In this document: positions 52,265 through 60,567 of the stretch, piece after piece | Position numbering within the stretch: the stretch's first letter is position 1 | How the letters are laid out: the number at the start of each line of letters is the position of its first letter | Assembly: GCA_963675955.2 (NCBI GenBank) | Contig: CAXXVR010000010.1 | Coordinates: forward strand, 62,001 to 126,000 | Reading direction: 5' to 3' | DNA: 64,000 nucleotides | Origin: Desulfocicer sp963675955 | GTDB lineage: Bacteria > Desulfobacterota > Desulfobacteria > Desulfobacterales > Desulfobacteraceae | Position numbers and translations under genes: made by a program | The notes under the pieces: model-generated | Told to the model about the DNA's origin: nothing | The model's input: only the letters and a program-made list of their open reading frames with translations | Databases searched by the model: none

Positions 52265-53938
52265 TCAGTTCAGTACATCTCCGGGGAAAAGTGCCTGCCC
52301 CAGTTTTCTATCCCGGTCGTAAATATCCCGGTTAAAACATACTAATCCATCCTTATCAACCCATGCGGTCTGGTAGGTGATATGCACGGGTACAGACATC
52401 TCCGGTCGAATCACTGTTCGTTTACCGGAGTCCAGTATGGTCTTTATTTTCTCCCGGGTCCACCCGTTGTTTTTCCCGGAGAGAATAAACAAAGCAAGAC
52501 CCGGCGGATCACTCACACGGATACAGCCATGGCTGAAATTTCTTGTGCTGCGGCTGAAAAGATTCTGTGTGGGGGTATCGTGCATATACACATCATATTT
52601 ATTTGGAAAGATAAATTTAACCGATCCCAGGGCATTCCAAGGTCCGGGATCCTGGCGAAGTTTAAACCTGCCCATCTGCCCCCGGGTGATCTTATGCCAG
52701 TCCATGGTGGTGGAATTCAGTTCTACGGCATCGGATTTCCAGCTGGAAAACAGACGAATATGCCGTTTTACCAGATGATGGGGATCCTTACGAAGGCCCG
52801 GCAATTCTTCATTGCGGGCAATGGAGGGGGTGATATTCCAATACGGATTAAAGTCAACGTACATTACACGGTCACTAAAAACCGGAGTCTGATGCTGTAA
52901 TTTTCCCACAATTACGGGAAAATGAATTTTCAACTGTCCCCCCTCAAACCCAGACAGATTAAAGCCGGCAATATTCACCAGAATATATTTTTCACCCAGA
53001 GAATGTTCCTGCCAGCGCCACCGGGCCATGTTAATCTTAATCCGGCGGACGGCACTGTGTACGGGGATATTGAGTGCCGCAAGGGTTGCAGGGCCCACCA
53101 CGCCATCTGGAGAGAGGCCATGGCGGAGCTGAAATCTTTTAATGGAGGGCATCAGATCCTCCCCATAAACCATGGGGTTGATTTCAAGGGGAATCACAAT
53201 GTCTCCGGTAATGGCAAGGCGTTTCACGATGGCAGGCAGGCGGTGATCTGAATCACCAGGCCGGATGGTTTTACCGGCAGCAATTTTTTCCCATCCCCCT
53301 TGCTTGGCCAGAAGTCTGTAACTTTTAAGGGCTTTTTTTAAATCCGTATAATGCCGGTGGGACGGGGGTAATGCGGCAAGATATGCTGCAAGATCAGGGA
53401 CTGAAAGGGCTTGATCCACTGTGTCAAGGGGATCAAAATCAACATCTCCGGCCTCGGCGAACAAAAGGGGGTCCATATACCGAAGCTTTATCTGCCCGCG
53501 ACTGACATCATGAATGTATTTGATCAAATTAAAGGTAATAAGAGTATCTAACTGGGCCAGGGATGACGGTTCCAGTAAATGCCACAGGGTTTCCATCTGG
53601 GGCACACCGTAATCGGTGGGTTCCAGCCCCTCCTCATCTGCCTTTTTAAGGGTATCAAGAATAATAGTGGCCCGCTCTCCAGGCCCCTGGGCACTTACCC
53701 ACAGGGGAGATAATCCCTTTTTATGATAAATCACCGCCAGGCATAAATTCCGGGAGGTGGCAGAGGGTTTCTGATCTTTAAAACTTAACAGTTCAAGGGG
53801 ATAGCATTCCAGGTATTCAGCCATGGCCGATGCCAGAGGGTCAAGGGGGGGAGTCGCATGGGAAACGGATGGGAAAACAAGAAAAATGGTACAGACTGCC
53901 AGAGAAATAAAACGCCGCATTTTTAATTCAAAATCCAA
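52265..53938 (-). CDS. L,D-transpeptidase, YcbB/LdtD type
   Basis: 557 residues. A TTG start at 53938 has GGGGAG at good spacing; ATG 53920 is the alternative. A signal peptide (residues 7-28, ending SHATPP) directs export. A peptidoglycan-binding domain (IKRFQLRHGLSPDGVVGPAT) precedes the YkuD catalytic domain with HDTP and SHGCIRV, where the Cys is the nucleophile. LdtD forms 3-3 cross-links in peptidoglycan. The long N-terminal scaffold is typical of the YcbB class. Followed by the MepK-like gene, suggesting linked murein remodelling. Confidence 0.93.
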   Translation of the reverse strand: MDFELKMRRFISLAVCTIFLVFPSVSHATPPLDPLASAMAEYLECYPLELLSFKDQKPSATSRNLCLAVIYHKKGLSPLWVSAQGPGERATIILDTLKKADEEGLEPTDYGVPQMETLWHLLEPSSLAQLDTLITFNLIKYIHDVSRGQIKLRYMDPLLFAEAGDVDFDPLDTVDQALSVPDLAAYLAALPPSHRHYTDLKKALKSYRLLAKQGGWEKIAAGKTIRPGDSDHRLPAIVKRLAITGDIVIPLEINPMVYGEDLMPSIKRFQLRHGLSPDGVVGPATLAALNIPVHSAVRRIKINMARWRWQEHSLGEKYILVNIAGFNLSGFEGGQLKIHFPVIVGKLQHQTPVFSDRVMYVDFNPYWNITPSIARNEELPGLRKDPHHLVKRHIRLFSSWKSDAVELNSTTMDWHKITRGQMGRFKLRQDPGPWNALGSVKFIFPNKYDVYMHDTPTQNLFSRSTRNFSHGCIRVSDPPGLALFILSGKNNGWTREKIKTILDSGKRTVIRPEMSVPVHITYQTAWVDKDGLVCFNRDIYDRDRKLGQALFPGDVLN

Positions 53939-53986
53939 ATTTTCTCCCCAAATTTTTATTTATCAGCAAATAAAACACCCTGTGAG

Positions 53987-54697
53987 TCATCCGTAGCAAG
54001 TCATAATCAACTTTGCCCGTGCCATATCTTCGGGGGTGGTAAGTTTTATATTATCAGGAGAACCCGGCACAATGTACACAGACTCCCCCATGGCCTCCAC
54101 AAGGGAAGCGTCATCCGTTCCAGTAAAACCGTGGCGCAGGGCATGTTCATGGGCCTTGACCACCAGGTCAAACCGAAAAATCTGGGGTGTCTGAATCTGG
54201 TAAAGATTTTCCCTGGACACCGTGGCCACCACTTTTCCATGATCATCCACCCGTTTCAGGGTATCCACAACGCCAATGGCCGGTACACAGGCTCCATGCT
54301 GCCTGGCACCTTCAATGCAGTTTTCAATCATGGTGACATTAACAAAGGGTCGAACACCATCATGAATCAGCACCAGATCCTCTCCGCAAAAGACCTGATC
54401 CTTTAAAACTGCCAGACCGTTTTTAACCGATGCCTGGCGATGCGTTCCACCATGAACCAGCATAACCCTTTCACAAAGACCGTGGGGTATCAGCAGTTGT
54501 TCCCTGCAGAAAATCTCATCGCCCCGGGGAATGACAAGTAAAATGGGGCTGACAAAATCCCGGGAAGCAAAGAAATTAAGGGTTCTCACCACAACGGGCA
54601 GTCCCCTGAGCATCATATACTGCTTGCGCACAGATGATTGCATGCGCTGCCCGCTTCCCCCGGCCACTATGATGGCTGCCACCCTGGATTGAGACAT
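53987..54697 (-). CDS. ispD: 2-C-methyl-D-erythritol 4-phosphate cytidylyltransferase
   Basis: 236 residues. MEP pathway enzyme transferring CMP to methylerythritol phosphate. The nucleotide loop IIVAGGSGQRMQSSVRKQYMML, then HDGVRPFV, and the end TDDASLVEAMG and PDNIKLTTPEDMARA are canonical. No ispF is fused or adjacent; instead it follows the HPr-domain gene by 11 bp and lies before ldtD. Confidence 0.95.
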   Translation of the reverse strand: MSQSRVAAIIVAGGSGQRMQSSVRKQYMMLRGLPVVVRTLNFFASRDFVSPILLVIPRGDEIFCREQLLIPHGLCERVMLVHGGTHRQASVKNGLAVLKDQVFCGEDLVLIHDGVRPFVNVTMIENCIEGARQHGACVPAIGVVDTLKRVDDHGKVVATVSRENLYQIQTPQIFRFDLVVKAHEHALRHGFTGTDDASLVEAMGESVYIVPGSPDNIKLTTPEDMARAKLIMTCYG

Positions 54698-54708
54698 GTC
54701 CCGGCCGC

Positions 54709-56019
54709 CTATCTCAGGTAAAAGAGCTCTTTGGGAAGGGGAACCCCCTTACCAATGAGATCTTCACCATAATTTACACCGGCAAGAATTTTAATGTCGG
54801 CAAGGGCTCTTGAATCCCCCTCAAAGGAAACCTGTTCCACCTCTTCTTTTTTAATTTTTCCACCGGCCCACTGGATATCAAGAACACTTGAGGCATCAAA
54901 ACGATCTGCTCCCACCAGAAGCTCCACCTCCCCGCCGTAATACTGGACAATCTTGGCCACCAGAAGGCTCGGGCGGGAATGAAATCCCCTTTCCTGGGGA
55001 ATCCCCACGGTGATACTGCCCCGGTCTATGTTTTCATTGAGCACTTCAGAGGCCAGACGCTTTCCTGAAGAAAGAAATTGCCAAGCATAAAAAAGACAGT
55101 AATTGACGGCTCTGTCCAGAAGGACATCAGGATCAATGAGTTCAGTTAAGGCTTCACTGACAATCTTGTACACATCCTTATATTCCACATCATGGAGATG
55201 ACGCTCATAAAAATGCAGCAGACGTCCCATGACCTGGAGAATATGAAACACAATGGAAAAATGGCTCCGAAGCTGTTTAAGTTTACGGTTGCCATGGAAA
55301 AATCCACCATGAATCACATAGGAATCAAAGGAGGACTGGAGGTTATGCAGCAGCATTTCAAAGCGCCGAATCTCCACTTCATTGACTTTTTCCGGTACAA
55401 GCTCCCGAATTCGGGTACTGGGATATCTTTCATAAAAGGCAAATTGTTCAAACTTGTCCACCAAGGCCAGAAAATCACTTGCAATAATTGTCAGATTTTT
55501 CTGCTGCTGTTGCTGTCTGTTTTCCTGGTCGTCAATGTTGTGTTCCAGCTGTTCTCCAGTGGCTATCCCGGGGAAATAGCCAGGCTCATATCCCATTGCT
55601 GGAATTTCTATGCCAAGCTTTACAGCCTCCTGAAGAATCACCGGCGCTGCCAGCTGTAAAGACCCCTGGATCATTAACAGGGTATCTCTGGACTCCAGGG
55701 CAAAGGTATCATGCTTTTTTTCAAACTCATAGAAACCGATGCGGTTGTAAATATGTTTCTGGGAATAACCCGCCAGGGAAAGATGGCGCACCGCAGCGGT
55801 GAGTTCCCTGTAGAACACCCACTCCCGGTTGTTTTTGGCCCCATGAAAATCAAGGAAATCCTCCAGAAGATGCGAAGCGGTGATGAGTTTGGAGTACAGC
55901 TTTTTAGTGAACAGATAGGCTTCAGTCTCCACCTCTGTCACGGACATGAGACACTTCAAATACTCAAATGAAAACAGCTTTGCTTTTTCCCTGAAGGAAA
56001 TATCGCACGATAGGGTCAT
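54709..56019 (-). CDS. Large helical protein with C-terminal HPr-like domain
   Basis: 436 residues. The first about 330 residues are mainly helical with no family I recognise; a polyglutamine-like stretch (about 168-173) separates two helical parts. The C-terminal 85 residues resemble the phosphocarrier HPr: ITVGIPQERGFHSRPSLLVA with His in the phospho-acceptor position, then GGEVELLVGADRFDASSVLD and a late ADIKILAGVNY. The usual Ser46 region appears as SSVLDI. No other PTS genes are near. It sits between the Suf pair and ispD, all co-directional and closely spaced. Possible regulatory HPr rather than sugar uptake. Confidence 0.7.
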   Translation of the reverse strand: MTLSCDISFREKAKLFSFEYLKCLMSVTEVETEAYLFTKKLYSKLITASHLLEDFLDFHGAKNNREWVFYRELTAAVRHLSLAGYSQKHIYNRIGFYEFEKKHDTFALESRDTLLMIQGSLQLAAPVILQEAVKLGIEIPAMGYEPGYFPGIATGEQLEHNIDDQENRQQQQQKNLTIIASDFLALVDKFEQFAFYERYPSTRIRELVPEKVNEVEIRRFEMLLHNLQSSFDSYVIHGGFFHGNRKLKQLRSHFSIVFHILQVMGRLLHFYERHLHDVEYKDVYKIVSEALTELIDPDVLLDRAVNYCLFYAWQFLSSGKRLASEVLNENIDRGSITVGIPQERGFHSRPSLLVAKIVQYYGGEVELLVGADRFDASSVLDIQWAGGKIKKEEVEQVSFEGDSRALADIKILAGVNYGEDLIGKGVPLPKELFYLR

Positions 56020-56039
56020 GTGATTTCTTTTATTATCCC

Positions 56040-57218
56040 TTACATCATGTCCTGTTCAGTTTCCTTCACCGCCTGATCCATTTTCCTGGCCAGTTCTTCG
56101 GGCAATCCCTCAATGTCCACATTGAGAAAGCCACGCACAATGGTGGAAACCGCATCATCTTCGGTGAGGCCCCGGGCCATGAGATACTCTATCTCTCGTT
56201 TATCAATTTTGCCAACGGCAGCTTCATGGGACATTTCAACCCCGGGTACAAGCCCTGAAAGTTCCGGAATGGCATGGAGGAGGCCATCCTTTAAGATAAG
56301 TCCCTTACATTCAAGGTGCCCCTTTACCCCGGGTACATTGCCCTTGATATGCCCCCGGGAAATAATGGTTCCACCGGCCACAATGGCCCGGGAAATTATT
56401 TCCGCCCTGGCACCGGCACCGTTTAATTCCACCACAGATCCCACATCCATGTGGCAGTTATTACCTGCCACCAGAATACTGTTCAATCTTGCAGTGGCGT
56501 CTTTTTCCAGATAGGTGACCGGATTGGACTGTAAAGATCCCACAGGTTTCAGGGAAATATAATTGGATATGAACACCCCGCCTTCTTCCACATGCACCGC
56601 CGTTCGAGGACGAACAAAAATATTTTCTCCCCAGTCGTGAATCATGGTATATTTCAGGGTGGCACCTTTTTTTACATAAAATTCCGATACCCCGATGTGA
56701 AGGCCCGAAGAAAGATGGGAAGAGGTGGAACACCCGGCTATGATATGCACTTCAGAGTCTTCTTCGGCAATGACGATATTGTGCACCTTCTGGGAGAATT
56801 TATCCTGGGCAATGTGAAGACATGTCTGCAGGGGTTTTTCTATTTTAACTCCCCTGTGGCTGCGAATAAAAAATCCCTGCAGGGGGCTGTTGGCAGTCTC
56901 CCTTGTCATGTCATCCTTTTCAGGGGACAATAGTTTCCATACATAGGGTTCAACCCATGGAAATTGAGAAAGAGCAGCGGGCATACTCAGAAGATCCACC
57001 CCGTCCATGGAATGGCTGCAATGTACAAGATCATTATTTTTCTGGATAAAGGTGCCAGACCTCAAGGCTTCATTGGTTTCTATGCCCACCTTGACAAATT
57101 CATCAGCATCAGTTTTTGCCATGGCGTCAAGGCGGTCAATATAGGCGTGTTCATCATGGGCCGCATCGCTGGTAAAGTCAGAAAAGTTAACAATAGTTTT
57201 ATCACTTACACTGTGCAT
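56040..57218 (-). CDS. SufB/SufD-family Fe-S assembly scaffold (SmsB-like)
   Basis: 392 residues from ATG 57218, preceded by GAGGAG. The beta-helix domain of SufB/SufD covers about residues 90-330 (VEEGGVFISNYISLKP, TARLNSILVAGNNCHMDVGS, ISRAIVAGGTIISRGHI), with the late EMSHEAAVGKIDKREIEYLMARG and GFLNVDIEGLPEE of the family. It overlaps the sufC end by 13 bases. With only one SufB/D protein and SufC, this matches the minimal SufCB (Sms) arrangement found in many anaerobes. Confidence 0.88.
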   Translation of the reverse strand: MHSVSDKTIVNFSDFTSDAAHDEHAYIDRLDAMAKTDADEFVKVGIETNEALRSGTFIQKNNDLVHCSHSMDGVDLLSMPAALSQFPWVEPYVWKLLSPEKDDMTRETANSPLQGFFIRSHRGVKIEKPLQTCLHIAQDKFSQKVHNIVIAEEDSEVHIIAGCSTSSHLSSGLHIGVSEFYVKKGATLKYTMIHDWGENIFVRPRTAVHVEEGGVFISNYISLKPVGSLQSNPVTYLEKDATARLNSILVAGNNCHMDVGSVVELNGAGARAEIISRAIVAGGTIISRGHIKGNVPGVKGHLECKGLILKDGLLHAIPELSGLVPGVEMSHEAAVGKIDKREIEYLMARGLTEDDAVSTIVRGFLNVDIEGLPEELARKMDQAVKETEQDMM

Positions 57219-57961
57219 CCGACACACTCCTCATAACCGTATTCCCTGATCCATTTCAAAATTTCCCTGGCATTACGTGAACACCTGAGCTGTCCTTTAT
57301 ATAGCACCTGCCCTTTATCAGCGGTGATATAGTCCAGTATATGACCGGTGTGGGTAATCACCAGACCTGATTTGGGTTTTTCTCCGATGATCCCCTTCTG
57401 ACAGGAAGGCTGCTTTTTGATCCCTCGATTTAACAGGGTGTTGATACTTTCTCCAAGAAGTGCAATGGATTCCAGATCCACGCCGGACTCCGGCTCGTCC
57501 AGAAGTACCATATCCGGCTGCTGGGCCATGAGCTGCAAGAGTTCCGAGCGCTTGATTTCACCACCGGAAAGGTTATGATTCACATCTCTTTCCAGGAAAT
57601 TTTCAAATCGAAGGCAGGCAGACAGCTTGTCCACATCCACTTCACGATCCTGTGCACACAGTTCCACCATACGTCGGGTGGTAAGACCATTAATGGTGGG
57701 GGGACGTTGAAAAAGAACCCCAATGCCCAGTCGGGCACGTTCATGGAGGGGCATGAAGGTGACATCTTCGCCTTTAAAGGTAATTTTTCCCCGGGTGATC
57801 CGGTAGCCGGAAAATCCCATGATGGTCATCATCAGGGTGGTCTTACCAGACCCATTGGGTCCAAAGAGGATATGGGTCTCCCCCGGAGGGACATGGAGAT
57901 TGACATTCTGCAGAATCTCTTTATTTCCCACCTCCACTTTAAGCTCTTCAATCAACAGCAT
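57206..57961 (-). CDS. sufC: SufC-like Fe-S assembly ATPase (SmsC-like)
   Basis: 251 residues. Walker A FGPNGSGKTTLM, signature LSGGEIKRSE, Walker B VLLDEPESGVDLES and the H-loop VITHTGHILDYI are those of SufC. An insertion (NRGIKKQPSCQKGIIGEKPK, about residues 180-199) precedes the last strand, and the chain ends in CVGC, a CxxC tail not usual in SufC of SUFBCD systems. It is the first gene of the unit sufC-sufB, which may continue through the HPr-like gene and ispD. Confidence 0.92.
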   Translation of the reverse strand: MLLIEELKVEVGNKEILQNVNLHVPPGETHILFGPNGSGKTTLMMTIMGFSGYRITRGKITFKGEDVTFMPLHERARLGIGVLFQRPPTINGLTTRRMVELCAQDREVDVDKLSACLRFENFLERDVNHNLSGGEIKRSELLQLMAQQPDMVLLDEPESGVDLESIALLGESINTLLNRGIKKQPSCQKGIIGEKPKSGLVITHTGHILDYITADKGQVLYKGQLRCSRNAREILKWIREYGYEECVGCTV

Positions 57962-57994
57962 CTTATCTATCCTTCAATTTTAATAAAAATATAC

Positions 57995-58383
<389 letters not shown>

Positions 58384-58393
58384 CGTATATATT

Positions 58394-58481
58394 CTTTTTT
58401 TATATGAAACTCCGATCAGATATTTGGAATAATTAGAGATTCAATCTTCGTTATGGCAGGTGGTCTCCGCCATGTACGTTA
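58394..58481 (-). repeat. Modular repeat element, B type (copy B3)
   Basis: On the minus strand it starts TAACGTACATGG (the TAA is the stop codon of the upstream gene), has core GGCGGAGACCACCTGCC and ATAACGAA, then GAATCTC / GAGTTTC ends and finishes TTTCATATAAAAAAA. It is close to the B unit at 42650-42739 and fills the whole gap between the zinc-ribbon gene and rnpB. Confidence 0.82.
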
Positions 58482-59201
58482 TTCAGAATCACTGAAGTAG
58501 AGGATTCTATTGCATTGGGGACATAAAATCAAGTCTTTCCCACGCTGCACTTCAATGTAAAGCTGTGGTGGTATATTCATGAAGCATCCACGACATACCT
58601 CATTTCTGACTTCTGCCACGGCAAGTCCACCGCTGGTTCCGGAAATTTCATCAAAGGTTTTTAAAAGATCGGGGGAAAGGCTGGAACCAATATCTTCCTT
58701 CTGCTGTTTGTAAGTTTCAAGCAACTCCCGGTCATCTTCACATTTTCGATCAATGTCCGCCTGCTCCGATCTTATTTTTGCCGTGAGCTGTTCCAGGTTA
58801 AGCAATTGCTCCTGAACAATTTTTTCCTGGGCATCTTTTTCATCCAATACTTTCAAAAGCGCATCTTCAAGGGTTTCCAGGCGTTTTTTATTATTGTCTA
58901 TTTCGCGCTGAAGTACCTGGTATTCCCTGTCTGTCTTTACCTGCCTCAAGGTTTCAGTGCTCTTTTTAATACGCTCATCCGTGGTCAGGATTTCAAGTTC
59001 CATATCCGTCACTTTCTTGACAACGGCGTCAAGCGCATTTTTTTTCTTGTCCAGGGCCTTCACAAAAGCCACCAACTTGGATTCAAGTGCCTCTTTTTCC
59101 TTGTCAATGCCTTTAAGATAGGACAAAATCCGAACGGTCTCTGTCTCAGCTTTCTGAAGCCTTATCAGCACATCCATCTCATTTCTGGTAATTGCTGCCA
59201 T
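58479..59201 (-). CDS. Coiled-coil protein with C4-type zinc ribbon
   Basis: 240 residues. A long coiled coil occupies about residues 10-175, and a four-cysteine zinc ribbon lies near the C terminus (VCRGCFMNIPPQ and LCPQCNRILYF). This is the bacterial zf-RING_7 (CdsZ-like) family, often beside nif3 and rnpB, thought to bind nucleic acid or proteins; precise role uncertain. The stop TAA coincides with the first bases of the B3 repeat element. Confidence 0.87.
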   Translation of the reverse strand: MAAITRNEMDVLIRLQKAETETVRILSYLKGIDKEKEALESKLVAFVKALDKKKNALDAVVKKVTDMELEILTTDERIKKSTETLRQVKTDREYQVLQREIDNNKKRLETLEDALLKVLDEKDAQEKIVQEQLLNLEQLTAKIRSEQADIDRKCEDDRELLETYKQQKEDIGSSLSPDLLKTFDEISGTSGGLAVAEVRNEVCRGCFMNIPPQLYIEVQRGKDLILCPQCNRILYFSDSE

Positions 59202-59373
59202 ATTTTTCCCCTGTGGCGTTGGTGTTGTAACTATACTCCGTCGTTTTTTATCCCATAGTTAAGGATGTATCACCGCACCATAATCCAGGCGCTGGACAAG
59301 GTTGCCCCATACGCATCAATAACGCAGGACTAAACCCAGCCCGAACTGGTCGATGTTGTGTGAAAAAGCCCCA

Positions 59374-60195
59374 TCATTGAATAACAAAAGGTTCAGATTC
59401 ACCAGTATATCCCTTTACATCAAGATTAAGTTCCCCCTGCACCGAAATGGTTTTGACCTTTTCCAGCAGAAGATCAATGACAATGTGTTCCGATGCAAAA
59501 TGACCGACATCAATGGCCCCCATGCCCGATGACTCAATGTCACGGGCACCATGATATTTTAAATCTCCGGTTATATAGGCCTGGGCACCGGAATTAAACA
59601 CATCTTTCAGAAGGGATTCACCACTGCCGGTACACACGGCAACGGTATTGACCATCATGTCCGGTGAACCCACCCTTCTTACATATCCGGCCCTGAAAGT
59701 TTTCTTAACCTGCTCTCCCAGGGCAGCAAGTGTCACCGGGGCAGCAAGTTGCCCCACCCGGCCGATGCCCTCATCCACACACCTGTTGGTCCCATTATTT
59801 TCACAGGAGGGCTGAAGGCAGACAAGTTGCGTCAAGCCAAGCAACCGGGAAAAATAATCATTTAATCCCCCCCGGGCTTTATCAAGGTTGGTATGCAAAG
59901 AGATGATTGAAATATTGTGGGCAGCTGACAGGGCAATGGCAGATCCGGGCATGACACTGAAATCCAGTTGCTTGAGTGGGGCGATCATCAAGGGGTGATG
60001 GGTCAATACCAGATCCGCCCCCCATGCCAATGCACCGGCCATCACTTCCATGGTCACATCCAATGCCACAAGAACCTTTGTCACCGACGCCTCGGGACGA
60101 CCGGCCTGGAGACCGCAGTTATCCCAGCTTTCGGCAAGACTAAAGGGAATCACAGTATCCAGATGTCCAAGAAACTCACAAATTGTTACGGCCAT
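59374..60195 (-). CDS. Nif3-like dinuclear metal centre protein (DUF34)
   Basis: 273 residues. The metal-binding motifs are DNCGLQAG, VLTHHPLM, SLHTNLD and VGHFASEHIVI. The inserted middle domain is short here. Nif3/DUF34 proteins are widespread with no settled enzyme function; GTP cyclohydrolase-type-2-like or metal-insertion roles have been proposed. A GAGG precedes the ATG. It starts the nif3 - zinc ribbon - rnpB series. Confidence 0.9.
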   Translation of the reverse strand: MAVTICEFLGHLDTVIPFSLAESWDNCGLQAGRPEASVTKVLVALDVTMEVMAGALAWGADLVLTHHPLMIAPLKQLDFSVMPGSAIALSAAHNISIISLHTNLDKARGGLNDYFSRLLGLTQLVCLQPSCENNGTNRCVDEGIGRVGQLAAPVTLAALGEQVKKTFRAGYVRRVGSPDMMVNTVAVCTGSGESLLKDVFNSGAQAYITGDLKYHGARDIESSGMGAIDVGHFASEHIVIDLLLEKVKTISVQGELNLDVKGYTGESEPFVIQ

Positions 60196-60263
60196 ATACC
60201 CCTCCTGGCACCGGAAACTAAAGGGTTCCGGTCAAAAAACCTTCCACAGCCTGATCCTAAATA

Positions 60264-60298
60264 AAAAAAGCGCGGTATTTGAATACCACGCTTTTCTT
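60264..60298 (-). terminator. Intrinsic terminator downstream of the tRNA gene
   Basis: On the minus strand the stem AAGCGTGGTATT / AATACCGCGCTT with a two-base loop is followed by a T tract. It is about 140 bp after the tRNA. The A/T-rich flanks allow it to work on the plus strand too, though no gene ends there. Confidence 0.75.
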
Positions 60299-60437
60299 TA
60301 CTCAAGCTTTTCAGATATTACAACAGTCATATAAAACATATATATCCTGTTTGTTGTTTTCTCTTCATTTGCGTCCCACACCTCTTTTTACAGAGGCTGC
60401 ACCCGGCATTGCCATCCATTGGCAACCGGAATTTTTA

Positions 60438-60514
60438 TGGTGGGCCCACCTGGATTCGAACCAGGGACCGACCGGTTATGAGCCGGTGGCTCTACCAGAC
60501 TGAGCTATGGGCCC
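60438..60514 (-). tRNA. tRNA with anticodon CAU (elongator Met or Ile2)
   Basis: A 77-base cloverleaf with an encoded CCA. Acceptor stem GGGCCCA / TGGGCCC with discriminator A; D stem GCTC / GAGC; anticodon stem ACCGG / CCGGT with loop CTCATAA; T stem CCTGG / CCAGG around TTCGAAT. Anticodon CAU means either elongator methionine tRNA or the isoleucine tRNA whose C34 becomes lysidine. C4-G69 and C5-G68 are compatible with TilS recognition, but do not prove Ile2. It lacks the initiator feature of a mismatched 1-72 pair. Confidence 0.93.
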
Positions 60515-60567
60515 CTCCAATTTGGAGAACTCGGCAATTATATAATTTTCAATTATATTGTCAAGGA

